The notes beneath the pieces were generated by a model, which was given only the letters and a program-made list of their open reading frames with translations, was not told the DNA's origin and ran no database searches. A stretch of 8,502 nucleotides of DNA from Pontiella sp. GTDB taxonomy: Bacteria; Verrucomicrobiota; Kiritimatiellia; Kiritimatiellales; Pontiellaceae. The stretch's first letter is position 1; each line of letters begins with the position of its first letter. The stretch lies in assembly GCA_029939385.1 (NCBI GenBank), contig JAOZSZ010000029.1:2051-10552 (forward strand), read 5' to 3'. A program made the position numbers and the translations under genes. This document shows, in pieces, positions 1 through 6,655 of the stretch.

Positions 1-439
1 GCTGGATATTCAGGCGGACGGAGCGGGCGTTGGGGCCTTGATCGATCACAATATCAATCACAAAATCTTCCATCGCTGAATAGAGATATTCCTCTACGGA
101 GCGTTGCATGCGATGGATCTCATCAATAAAAAGAACGTCACCGCGTTCGAGGCTAGTGAGTAGTCCGGCCAGGTCTCCGGGTTTGTCAATCACCGGGCCG
201 GAGGTACATTTAATGTTCGCATCCATCGAGTCGGCGAGAATGTAGGAAAGCGTGGTTTTCCCCAGTCCGGGAGGCCCCGAGAGCAACACATGGTCGAGGA
301 CGTCGTCGCGTTGGCGGGCGGCCAATACGAACAGCTCGAGGCGTTCACGAATCTTGTCTTGTCCCACAAAGTCGGCAAACCGTGAGGGGCGCAGCTTTTG
401 CTCAAATTCTTTATCAGGTGTGATGATTTCGTTATTCAT
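1..439 (-). CDS. ruvB: Holliday junction branch migration ATPase RuvB, N-terminal part (cut by window edge)
   Basis: RuvB is the hexameric AAA+ motor that, loaded by RuvA, drives branch migration of Holliday junctions in recombinational repair. Translating the minus strand from 439 gives 146 residues before the window edge. They include the family N-terminal pattern [12 protein letters not shown] (16-27), Walker A GPPGLGKT (55-62) and Walker B VLFIDEIH (102-109), followed by [17 protein letters not shown]. The C-terminal winged-helix domain lies outside the window. The ATG overlaps the ruvA stop as ATGA (439-436) and has no strong Shine-Dalgarno of its own, which suggests translational coupling to ruvA. 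Identity is secure from the motifs and gene order. Confidence 0.96.
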   Translation of the reverse strand, partial: MNNEIITPDKEFEQKLRPSRFADFVGQDKIRERLELFVLAARQRDDVLDHVLLSGPPGLGKTTLSYILADSMDANIKCTSGPVIDKPGDLAGLLTSLERGDVLFIDEIHRMQRSVEEYLYSAMEDFVIDIVIDQGPNARSVRLNIQ

Positions 440-1029
440 TTTGTGAGGGCCAGTCGGATGAGATCTTCGACGGTCATTTCGGGGGTGAGTTTGAGGGTGA
501 CGGATTTAATCATTTTCTGGGCGGCGTCGAGTTTGTAGCCCAGAGCACCAAGCGCGAGAGCGGCATCGCGGAGGCGATGGTCGCCGAGGTTGCCTTCCCC
601 GCCGGCAAGGGCATCGAGCTGTTCGCCTTGGGTAAATTTGTCGCGAAGTTCAATGATGATGCGCTCGGCGGTCTTTTTTCCAATTCCTGAAATGGAGGAA
701 ATTCGTTTAACGTCCCCGTTGATAAGCGCGGTTTTAAGCTCGTGAACGGGCAGTCCGCTGAGTGCGCTAATAGCCAGTTTTGGACCCACTCCGCTGATGG
801 AGAGCAGGCGGATAAACATTTCACGTTCTCCATCGGTAGAGAAGCCAAACAGCTTTTGAGTGGCATCCGTAATATGGTGATAGGTCAGGATGCGGCAGGT
901 ATCGCCTTCGGGGGGAAGGGGCTCATAGCTACAAAGAGGGATAAATATTTCGTAGCCGATGCCTCCGACATTCATAACGATGCGGGTGGGTTGCTTGTGG
1001 TCGAGCTTTCCTTCAATGAATGTAATCAT
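436..1029 (-). CDS. ruvA: Holliday junction branch migration protein RuvA
   Basis: RuvA binds the four-way junction as a tetramer and positions RuvB rings on opposite arms. The 197-residue product is close to the usual 200 or so. It shows an N-terminal OB-fold domain (about 1-62, with NVGGIGYEI), two helix-hairpin-helix motifs, SGVGPKLA (79-86) and SGIGKKTAE (114-122), and a C-terminal three-helix domain III (about 148-197) that contacts RuvB. The start MITFIEGKL aligns with the normal RuvA N-terminus. No clear Shine-Dalgarno precedes it. At the acidic pin, where E. coli has REDA with Glu55-Asp56, this protein has ITDA, so only one acid (Asp55) is kept. It is followed directly by ruvB; ruvC is not in the window. 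Confidence 0.97.
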   Translation of the reverse strand: MITFIEGKLDHKQPTRIVMNVGGIGYEIFIPLCSYEPLPPEGDTCRILTYHHITDATQKLFGFSTDGEREMFIRLLSISGVGPKLAISALSGLPVHELKTALINGDVKRISSISGIGKKTAERIIIELRDKFTQGEQLDALAGGEGNLGDHRLRDAALALGALGYKLDAAQKMIKSVTLKLTPEMTVEDLIRLALTK

Positions 1030-1077
1030 AAGCTGAGAGTTTGCCTAAAGCAGGCACGGGAATACAGCCCTTTTTCT

Positions 1078-1089
1078 TATCAAATGATA
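1078..1089. promoter_or_regulatory. short palindrome between divergent ruvA and typA
   Basis: The 132-base gap between the ruvA and typA starts contains a perfect inverted repeat, TATCA-AA-TGATA. A second one, TGCCT-(5)-AGGCA, lies at 1042-1056 and would fall in the ruvA leader. Either could be an operator half or chance. No LexA-type CTGT-N8-ACAG box is seen, so SOS control of ruvAB is not supported here. Confidence 0.15.
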
Positions 1090-1103
1090 GGCGTGGCTAA
1101 AGG

Positions 1104-1131
1104 TTGCTTTTTACCTGTAAAACGATATGTT
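1104..1131 (+). promoter_or_regulatory. candidate sigma70-type promoter for typA
   Basis: A -35-like TTGCTT (1104-1109) is followed after 16 bases by a -10-like TATGTT (1126-1131), about 31 bases before the typA start. Each hexamer is only a partial match, so this is a guess from position and composition. Confidence 0.28.
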
Positions 1132-1161
1132 CGCGGCTCATTTTTATATCGGAGAAAACCT

Positions 1162-2973
1162 ATGGGCCAAGAAATTAGGAATATTGCTATCATTGCGCAC
1201 GTTGACCACGGCAAAACTACGTTGGTGGACGAAATTATTAAGCAGTCGCACCTGTTTCGTGACAATGAGGATATGCAGGAGTGCCTGCTCGATAGCAACG
1301 ATCTCGAGCGCGAGCGCGGAATCACGATCCTTTCAAAGAATATTAGCGTCAATTATAAGGGCGTGAAGATTAATGTGATCGATACCCCTGGGCATAGTGA
1401 TTTTGGTGGACAGGTGGAACGTGTACTGAATTTGGCCGATGGGGTGTTATTACTCGTTGATGCCGCCGAGGGCCCCATGCCTCAAACTCGTTTTGTTCTC
1501 GATAAGGCGTTGGAGCTTAACCTTAAGCCGCTCGTAATTATTAATAAAATTGATAAGCCTGATGCACGGCCAGATATCATCCATGACAAGGTCTTCGATC
1601 TTTTCGTGGAGCTGGATGCGGATGATGATCAGCTTGATTTTCCTATGCTTTATGGAAGCGGAAAAGATGGCTGGGCGGATGTAACACTTGACGGACCGCG
1701 CGATTCAATCCTTCCGCTGATGGATGCAATTCTTGAACATATTCCGGCGCCGGAGGTGAGAGAGGGCCCGATTCAGATGCAGGTGACTTCGCTTGATTAT
1801 AACGATTATGTGGGTCGGATTGGAATCGGCCGCGTTTATCGTGGAACGCTCAATATCACCACGCCGCTGATGCGCGTTTATCGTGATGGTGCGAAAAAGC
1901 CAACTAAGATTAAGCAGCTTTTCACTTTCGAAGGAATGGGACGGGTTGAGGTCGAGGAAGTGCCTTGTGGCGATTTGTGTGCCATTGTGGGTATTCCAGA
2001 TATTGATATTGGCGATAGCATTACCGATTTTGAACATCCCGAGGCTCTTCCTGCAATTAGTATCGATCAACCTACGCTTTCGATGGTTTTCACTGTCAAT
2101 GATTCCCCTTTCTTTGGGCAGGACGGAAAATTTGTGACCAGCCGCCATCTGCGCGAACGTTTATTAAAAGAGACCGAGCGCGATGTGGCGTTGCATGTGG
2201 ATGATAGTTCTGGCGATTCGTTTCGGGTGAGTGGGCGTGGGGTGTTGCACCTCTCTATTCTGATCGAAACGATGCGCCGCGAAGGGTTTGAAATGTCGGT
2301 GGCCCAGCCTCAAGTTATCCTGAAGGAAAAACACGGAAAGAAAGAGGAGCCTATTGAGATTCTGCACGTGGATGTGCCGGATGAGCATGCGGGAAAGGCG
2401 ATTGAGTTGGCCGGTACCCGTAAGGGAGAAATGGTTGATATAGAGCAACATGGATTGCGTAAAATGATCCGTTTCCAAATTCCGACTCGGGGCTTGATTG
2501 GTCTGCGGAGTAAAATGCTGACGGCCACCGCCGGAGAGGCCATCGTGACGCACCGTTTTCTTCATTATGAGCCCTTTAAAGGCCCTATTCAGCAACGCAA
2601 TAACGGGGTTCTGGTTTCTCAAGGAAGGGGGGCTTCCGTGGCCTTTGCCATTGATGCTCTTCAGCTTCGCGGTACCTTTTTTGTTAATCCGGGTGAAGAT
2701 TGTTATGAAGGGATGGTTCTTGGGGAACACTGTATTGATAAAGATCTTGTCGTGAATATTCAGAAGGCAAAGCAGCTCACCAATATGCGCGCCTCGGGAA
2801 CGGATCGCGCCATGAAGATTGCTCCCGCACAAGTGAAAAGCCTTGAAGAGGCGCTCGAATATATCGCCGCCGATGAGCTGGTAGAGATCACGCCTAATAA
2901 TATTCGGCTGCGGAAAAAGATGCTGACCGAAACCGATCGAAAGCGCGCTAGTCGGCAGAAAACAAAAGACTAA
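1162..2973 (+). CDS. typA: ribosome-associated translational GTPase TypA/BipA
   Basis: TypA/BipA is an EF-G-like GTPase that acts on ribosomes under stress and in 50S subunit assembly. From ATG 1162 the product is 603 residues, the usual length (E. coli about 607). G1 is AHVDHGKTT (12-20), G2 lies in RERGITI (50-56), G3 is DTPGH (74-78) and G4 is NKID (128-131). Beta-barrel domain II and the EF-G-like domains follow, with the TypA signatures [23 protein letters not shown] and [15 protein letters not shown]. The open frame extends 140 codons further upstream, but that part is antisense to ruvA and unlike any GTPase. The chosen ATG has a good Shine-Dalgarno, GGAGA at 1151-1155, six bases upstream. 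It stands alone, divergent from ruvAB. Confidence 0.98.
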   Translation: MGQEIRNIAIIAHVDHGKTTLVDEIIKQSHLFRDNEDMQECLLDSNDLERERGITILSKNISVNYKGVKINVIDTPGHSDFGGQVERVLNLADGVLLLVDAAEGPMPQTRFVLDKALELNLKPLVIINKIDKPDARPDIIHDKVFDLFVELDADDDQLDFPMLYGSGKDGWADVTLDGPRDSILPLMDAILEHIPAPEVREGPIQMQVTSLDYNDYVGRIGIGRVYRGTLNITTPLMRVYRDGAKKPTKIKQLFTFEGMGRVEVEEVPCGDLCAIVGIPDIDIGDSITDFEHPEALPAISIDQPTLSMVFTVNDSPFFGQDGKFVTSRHLRERLLKETERDVALHVDDSSGDSFRVSGRGVLHLSILIETMRREGFEMSVAQPQVILKEKHGKKEEPIEILHVDVPDEHAGKAIELAGTRKGEMVDIEQHGLRKMIRFQIPTRGLIGLRSKMLTATAGEAIVTHRFLHYEPFKGPIQQRNNGVLVSQGRGASVAFAIDALQLRGTFFVNPGEDCYEGMVLGEHCIDKDLVVNIQKAKQLTNMRASGTDRAMKIAPAQVKSLEEALEYIAADELVEITPNNIRLRKKMLTETDRKRASRQKTKD

Positions 2974-3071
2974 AGCCGGTTCTTCTTGCGGCAAAGAAAT
3001 GGATTTTAATTGATTAAAAAAAAATAGCTTATAGGTTTTTAAGCGAGTTCATTCAGAACGTCATTGTGGAT

Positions 3072-3140
3072 TGTCACGGATATCATGGGATATCCGGCAA
3101 GCCGAATGAGTCGGGACTAGCAGGGTGGCGCTGAGTGACA
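3072..3140 (+). promoter_or_regulatory. inverted-repeat-rich leader of the RRM protein gene
   Basis: The 180-base gap after typA holds several nested inverted repeats just before the RRM gene. TGTCAC (3072-3077) can pair with GTGACA (3135-3140). Inside it, an 8-bp stem (3077-3084 with 3089-3096, loop ATGG) is followed by a 4-bp stem CCGA/TCGG (3102-3105 with 3111-3114). Together they could fold as a branched leader ending 13 bases before the ATG. The 3001-3040 stretch upstream is AT-rich, with a TTTTAAT-TG-ATTAAAA palindrome (3004-3019) that may belong to the promoter, though I see no well-spaced -35/-10 pair. The fold is judged by eye only. Confidence 0.35.
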
Positions 3141-3153
3141 GAGAGACAGAAAA

Positions 3154-3519
3154 ATGGAAACTAGACTGTATGTAGGAAATCTGTCCTATAGTTCCACTGA
3201 AGGCGACCTTGAAGAGTTGTTTCAGCAAGCTGGAACCATCGTTAAATGCGAGCTGATGCTCGATAAATTTACGAGCCGCTCCCGCGGGTTTGCCTTTATT
3301 GAAATGAGCACCGCGGAAGAAGCGCTAAAGGCCGTTGATATGTTCAACGAACAGGATTTACAAGGGCGCAATTTGCGCGTCAATATTGCGCGTCCACGCG
3401 AAGAACGCTCTCCCCGTCGTGATGGCGGCGGTGGTGGTGGCGGACGTGGTGGCTACGGCGGCGGAGGCGGCGGTGGTGGCGGACGCGGGGGTTATGGCGG
3501 CGGCGGTGATCGTTACTAA
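3154..3519 (+). CDS. RRM-domain RNA-binding protein with glycine-rich RGG tail
   Basis: This is a 121-residue, single-RRM protein of the kind found in cyanobacteria, Proteobacteria and PVC bacteria; cyanobacterial relatives are often cold-induced and bind RNA. The RRM spans about 3-80, with RNP2 LYVGNL (5-10) and RNP1 RGFAFIEM (44-51), including the aromatic RNA-stacking positions Tyr6, Phe46 and Phe48. A basic linker (RPREERSPRRD, 80-90) leads into a glycine tail (91-121) with two RGGY blocks at 98-101 and 111-114 and the terminus DRY. Shine-Dalgarno complementarity is weak: GAGAG at 3141-3145, eight bases from the ATG. It lies between a structured-looking leader and a strong terminator, so it probably forms its own transcription unit. 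The target RNA is unknown. Confidence 0.95.
   Translation: METRLYVGNLSYSSTEGDLEELFQQAGTIVKCELMLDKFTSRSRGFAFIEMSTAEEALKAVDMFNEQDLQGRNLRVNIARPREERSPRRDGGGGGGGRGGYGGGGGGGGGRGGYGGGGDRY
3424..3510 (+). repeat. imperfect 39-base tandem repeat encoding the RGG tail
   Basis: The GGN-rich 3' end of the RRM gene contains two copies of a roughly 39-base unit, each encoding a run of glycines followed by RGGYGG. The equivalent Arg codons are at 3445 (CGT) and 3484 (CGC), exactly 39 bases apart. Third-position differences between the copies (CGT/CGC, TAC/TAT) show the duplication is not brand new or has been diversified. Confidence 0.7.
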
Positions 3520-3544
3520 TCCAACCCCTTTTCCCGTTTTATTT

Positions 3545-3576
3545 AGCCCGTGCATTGCACGGGCTTTTTTGTTTTT
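3545..3576 (+). terminator. intrinsic terminator of the RRM protein gene
   Basis: A perfect 9-bp stem AGCCCGTGC/GCACGGGCT (3545-3553 with 3557-3565) with an ATT loop is followed by a T run with one G. It sits 25 bases after the RRM stop codon. The carbonic anhydrase stop codon, on the other strand, lies inside the T tract (3575-3577), so the two genes converge here. Read on the minus strand the stem is followed by a poorer T tract, so it may act weakly in that direction. Confidence 0.9.
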
Positions 3577-4177
3577 AAGGAAGGCTCGAGGTCGTAACGT
3601 CGAGATCTTGTAGCAGTCCATCTTTAAGGTGGAAGATCCAGCCATGCACCGAGAGGAGCTGATTGGATTGCCAAGCATTTTTAACGATGGTGGTATTACA
3701 AATATTTTCAACTTGCTCGACCACATTAAGTTCGCAAAGGCGATCCTTCCGTTTTTCAAAATCCTCAATGCCATCAAGTTCTTTGGCATGAAAACGGTAG
3801 ACATCGCGAATGTGCCGTAACCAGTTATCGATCAGTCCGTGTTGTTTCTTCTCCATTGCGGCCGTTACACCGCCGCAGTCATAGTGACCACAGACAATGA
3901 TATGTTTTACCTTGAGCACCTCGACGGCATACTGAATGACCGAGAGGCAGTTTAGATCGGTATGTACCACTACGTTTGCAATATTGCGGTGAACAAATAC
4001 TTCTCCGGGGGGGAGGTTGATGATCTCGTTGGCGGGCACTCGACTATCGGAGCAACCGATCCAGAGATATTCTGGATTTTGTTGTTTAGAGAGTTGGTCA
4101 AAGAAGTCAGGTTGCTCTTTTGAAATTTTGTCAGCCCATTCACGATTGTTGTCAAAAATTGATTTTAATATCTTCAT
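3575..4177 (-). CDS. can: beta-class carbonic anhydrase (Can/YadF type)
   Basis: This zinc enzyme interconverts CO2 and bicarbonate in the cytoplasm, supplying bicarbonate to carboxylases. The 200-residue product contains the beta-class signature GCSDSRVP with zinc ligand Cys42 and the catalytic Asp44-Arg46 dyad. Further zinc ligands are His98 and Cys101 in CGHYDCGG (96-103), and the conserved VHRNIANVV is at 62-70. The ligand numbering matches that of E. coli Can (Cys42, Asp44, His98, Cys101), so Asp44 could be a fourth ligand in a closed form, as known for that type. The start has a strong Shine-Dalgarno GAGGTG (complement of 4182-4187), four bases from the ATG. The flavoprotein gene ends 80 bases upstream on the same strand, so co-transcription is possible. 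Confidence 0.97.
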   Translation of the reverse strand: MKILKSIFDNNREWADKISKEQPDFFDQLSKQQNPEYLWIGCSDSRVPANEIINLPPGEVFVHRNIANVVVHTDLNCLSVIQYAVEVLKVKHIIVCGHYDCGGVTAAMEKKQHGLIDNWLRHIRDVYRFHAKELDGIEDFEKRKDRLCELNVVEQVENICNTTIVKNAWQSNQLLSVHGWIFHLKDGLLQDLDVTTSSLP

Positions 4178-4206
4178 TTTTCACCTCAGTTACTTGGTTG
4201 CCATTC

Positions 4207-4221
4207 TTTCAACCCTTGAAA
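4207..4221. promoter_or_regulatory. TTTCAA-CCC-TTGAAA inverted repeat upstream of carbonic anhydrase
   Basis: In the 80-base gap between the flavoprotein stop and the carbonic anhydrase start lies a perfect 6-bp inverted repeat with a 3-base spacer. On the minus strand it is preceded, not followed, by a T run, so it is not a terminator of the flavoprotein gene. It could be an operator or part of a can promoter. I see no well-spaced -10/-35 pair. Confidence 0.2.
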
Positions 4222-4257
4222 AAAACTCCAGCGTAAAATGCCAGTCATTGAAATGTT

Positions 4258-5499
4258 TTAGTTCCCCGCATTTTCTCCTGCAATCCAGCCCGTCGTCCAG
4301 CAGAGTTGTAAGGAAAAACCACCCGATGGACGACTAATATGCAGGAGATCGCCAACGATATACAAGTTAGGGTAACGGCGCGAAACCATAGTGCGGGTAT
4401 CAATTTCTGTTAAGGCCACGCCGCCATCGCTAATCACGGCCCAGTCGTAGCCCATGGTTCCGGTGACCGTTAGAGAAAGGCCCTTGAGTCTTTGAACGAT
4501 TACTTTTCGCTCCTCCTGCGTCACAATATTAATCTTCTTTTCAAGCAGCCCAGAAGGGAGGTTGGTTATGAGGGCTTGGGCCATACCCGTGGGAGCAAGG
4601 TATTTGATGACCGTGCGGGTGATCTTGTTTTTGTTTTCGTTAAAGAGCTCTAGAACATGGCGATCGAGGAGGTGGGCTTCCGTGTTGGGGAATAGGTCGA
4701 TAGTCACCTTTACGGGGCCTTGTTTGAGTAGTTTTTTTACTTCATTTGCGCTGTTGAGAATGAGGGGCCCTGAAAGTCCAAAGTGCGTAAAGAGGATTTC
4801 TCCGGTCTTGGAAAATGAGGCCCCGGTGGTGGGGGTGAAGGTGATCTTCATGGGGTCGAGCGCGGTGCCAGATAGATCCTTTACCCATTGTTCTTTCACT
4901 CGCAGTGGAACGATATCGGGGGAGGCGTCTTGAACGGTGTGGCCGATTTTTCGTAACCAATCGAGTCCGTCGCCCGTTGATCCCGTCTCTCGATAGGATG
5001 CGCCCCCCGTGGCAAGAATGATGCTCTCGGCTTCGAACGAGCCTTGGTTGGTTTCGATGCCCGTTATCTTTCCTTCTTCAATAGAAAGTCGCTTTACTTC
5101 CATGCCAAAGCAGATCTTAACCTGGTTTTCTTTCATATATTCAGTCAATACACGCGTGACATCGGTGGCCTGTTGGCTGCAAGGAAAGGCTCTTTTTCGC
5201 TCTTCGATGACGAGTGGAAGATTTTGTTCGGCAAAGAAATCAAAGGTTTCTTGTACGGAAAAACGGGAGAAGGGGGAGAATAAAAATTTTCCGTCGTCGC
5301 CGAAAAAGGAAAGGAAGGTGCGGGTATCGAATTCGGCATTCGTAATATTGCAGCGTCCGCCGCCCGTGAGGTTGAGTTTTTGCCCCAGTGTGTGGTTTTT
5401 TTCCACTAACAAGACCCGTTTGCCGCACGCGCCCGCACGTCCTGCGGCAATCATCCCCGCAGGTCCGCCGCCCACTACTATGACATCAAATTTTACCAT
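4258..5499 (-). CDS. HI0933/YhiN (BaiN-like) FAD-dependent oxidoreductase
   Basis: This is a 413-residue flavoprotein of the HI0933-like family (YhiN in E. coli; BaiN-annotated proteins in gut clostridia), whose physiological substrate is generally unknown. The N-terminal dinucleotide fold shows VGGGPAG (9-15) with an acidic residue at the end of the second strand (VEKN, 32-35). The family motif GQKLNLTGGGRCNITN follows at 39-54. A later ILATGGASYRETGSTGDG segment and the C-terminal flavin motif GDLLHISRPSGGFSLQL complete the pattern. I chose the ATG at 5499 because it begins immediately before the Rossmann strand. The frame stays open 31 codons further upstream, but that extension resembles no family member and would enter the divergent promoter region. 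No Shine-Dalgarno is evident at 5499. Specific function is unassigned. Confidence 0.93.
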   Translation of the reverse strand: MVKFDVIVVGGGPAGMIAAGRAGACGKRVLLVEKNHTLGQKLNLTGGGRCNITNAEFDTRTFLSFFGDDGKFLFSPFSRFSVQETFDFFAEQNLPLVIEERKRAFPCSQQATDVTRVLTEYMKENQVKICFGMEVKRLSIEEGKITGIETNQGSFEAESIILATGGASYRETGSTGDGLDWLRKIGHTVQDASPDIVPLRVKEQWVKDLSGTALDPMKITFTPTTGASFSKTGEILFTHFGLSGPLILNSANEVKKLLKQGPVKVTIDLFPNTEAHLLDRHVLELFNENKNKITRTVIKYLAPTGMAQALITNLPSGLLEKKINIVTQEERKVIVQRLKGLSLTVTGTMGYDWAVISDGGVALTEIDTRTMVSRRYPNLYIVGDLLHISRPSGGFSLQLCWTTGWIAGENAGN

Positions 5500-5550
5500 G
5501 CGCGGGAATGTAGCAGATGCTTGGTTTGAAGCGATTGTTTTTCGAGAAAC

Positions 5551-5573
5551 CTTCCGATGTACTTGTGCGGAAG
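5551..5573. promoter_or_regulatory. CTTCCG-(11)-CGGAAG inverted repeat in a divergent promoter region
   Basis: Six-base perfect arms at 5551-5556 and 5568-5573 flank an 11-base spacer inside the 110-base region between the divergent flavoprotein and exported-protein genes. The arm spacing (17 bases centre to centre) would suit a dimeric regulator on DNA, or a hairpin in a leader. A -10-like TATCAT lies at 5581-5586 on the plus strand without a good -35. Speculative. Confidence 0.25.
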
Positions 5574-5609
5574 TGTTTTGTATCATCCCCAAAACAAAAG
5601 AGGGTATTT

Positions 5610-6560
5610 ATGAAGGTGATCGGTTTTATCTGTTTTCTTGCTTTATCCACCGCTGCGGAGCCCGCATTTCTGGATTATAATCTAAACTGGATCTTCCCGC
5701 AGCAACTCGGAGGAATGGATTATGAGAAGGCCGAGGCATACGGCAATCTTGATTTAGGCTATAGCGTGTTCTACGGCAAAGAGACGGCGTTTAAGGCCGT
5801 TGTTTCGGTTTATAATATGGGGCATTCTAACCTTCCTGATGGGCATCAAAGCGAGCCAGTTAATATCGTTTCAGAAAGTGTAGAAGGGCTGCTCAAGTTG
5901 GATCAAAAGAAGGAGAGGATTAGTGGCCTAAAAAAACGAGGAACCACGGTTGTTCCGAAGCAGGGAGCGGTTCAGTTTGCATCCACGGTATTTCAATATA
6001 AAGAAGCGCAAACGAATGGCGTGCAGAAAATCCGAGCCGTCTATGTGACGTGCCTTAAGAATAATTTTATTAAGGTACAATTTACCTTCGATCGGCTAGA
6101 GGGCAAAAAGGCTCAGACGATGGCGACCAAAATGATAGATCAGCTTATTCAGCTCACGAAAGAGGAGGCCGATGAGCAAACGCTGCTGCTCGCCTCCTGT
6201 GCGGCATTTTTGCATGATCCCTTGGGGCACGGCGGCCGCACGGCGGCAGGATACTTTCTTCCCCGAGTACAGACCATGGATAATCTGAATGTGTATACGC
6301 ATCTTTTTGCTTGGCCCAATAATTATTTAAAACCGAAGAATGTTAAATTTCTCATTGCAGCTTATTTTGCTGGAATGCTTCCGGTGGTCGTACCGGAACA
6401 ATTAGAGGAGGGTGGTGAATTCGAGGCCTTTATTGCCATGCTCAATACCTACGAACTCCTACGTTCTCAGGAGCAGATCGATAAAATTTCAAAACTAGAT
6501 GAGTGGGTAAAAAATCCAGATAAGCAGGCTCTATTTGATCAACTGCTGATCGAGGATTGA
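5610..6560 (+). CDS. exported protein of unknown family
   Basis: I do not recognise this 316-residue protein. The start at 5610 is supported by a Shine-Dalgarno GAGGG (5600-5604) five bases upstream and by a Sec-type signal peptide directly after it: MK, a hydrophobic run VIGFICFLAL, then STAA with likely cleavage near Ala15/Ala16. There is no lipobox. The mature part begins with an apparently beta-rich region (about 22-160) containing FPQQLGGM, LDLGYSVFYG and VVSVYNMGH, and continues into helical stretches (165-200 and 240-316). Two cysteines remain after cleavage (148 and 197) and could form a disulfide. No catalytic motif is evident. It is monocistronic, divergent from the flavoprotein and closed by a strong terminator. 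The frame upstream of the ATG is open but overlaps the flavoprotein start region. Confidence 0.85.
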   Translation: MKVIGFICFLALSTAAEPAFLDYNLNWIFPQQLGGMDYEKAEAYGNLDLGYSVFYGKETAFKAVVSVYNMGHSNLPDGHQSEPVNIVSESVEGLLKLDQKKERISGLKKRGTTVVPKQGAVQFASTVFQYKEAQTNGVQKIRAVYVTCLKNNFIKVQFTFDRLEGKKAQTMATKMIDQLIQLTKEEADEQTLLLASCAAFLHDPLGHGGRTAAGYFLPRVQTMDNLNVYTHLFAWPNNYLKPKNVKFLIAAYFAGMLPVVVPEQLEEGGEFEAFIAMLNTYELLRSQEQIDKISKLDEWVKNPDKQALFDQLLIED

Positions 6561-6593
6561 GCTACGGAATAGATAAAGGATTTCGGCGCTAAC

Positions 6594-6626
6594 AAAAAAA
6601 GCACCCCAAAATTTGGGGTGCTTTTT
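6594..6626. terminator. bidirectional intrinsic terminator shared by the exported-protein gene and hcp
   Basis: A symmetrical GC-rich stem GCACCCC/GGGGTGC (6601-6607 with 6615-6621, extendable with AAA/TTT) is flanked by seven A on the left and five T on the right. It therefore reads as stem plus T tract on both strands, with the stronger T tract on the minus (hcp) side. It lies 33 bases after the plus-strand stop and about 30 bases after the hcp stop. A second 6-bp hairpin AGCAAC/GTTGCT (6632-6648) sits between it and the hcp stop. Confidence 0.92.
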
Positions 6627-6655
6627 CTTGAAGCAACGGTGGGTTGCTCGGGGGG

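Noticed and set aside
742..1161. A 140-codon in-frame extension upstream of typA, partly antisense to ruvA.
   Set aside because: It overlaps conserved ruvA coding on the other strand, resembles no GTPase N-terminus, and the internal ATG at 1162 has a good Shine-Dalgarno and gives the normal TypA length.
2164..2994. A 276-codon open frame on the minus strand inside typA.
   Set aside because: It is wholly antisense to conserved typA coding, and its translation shows no domain-like pattern.
3010..3035. A -35/-10 pair TTGATT ... TATAGG for the RRM gene.
   Set aside because: The spacing is only 14 bases and the region is simply AT-rich, so a promoter is plausible nearby but these hexamers are not good support.
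5500..5592. A 31-residue N-terminal extension of the flavoprotein.
   Set aside because: The family starts a few residues before the first Rossmann strand, as the ATG at 5499 does. The extension has no family resemblance and runs into the divergent promoter region.
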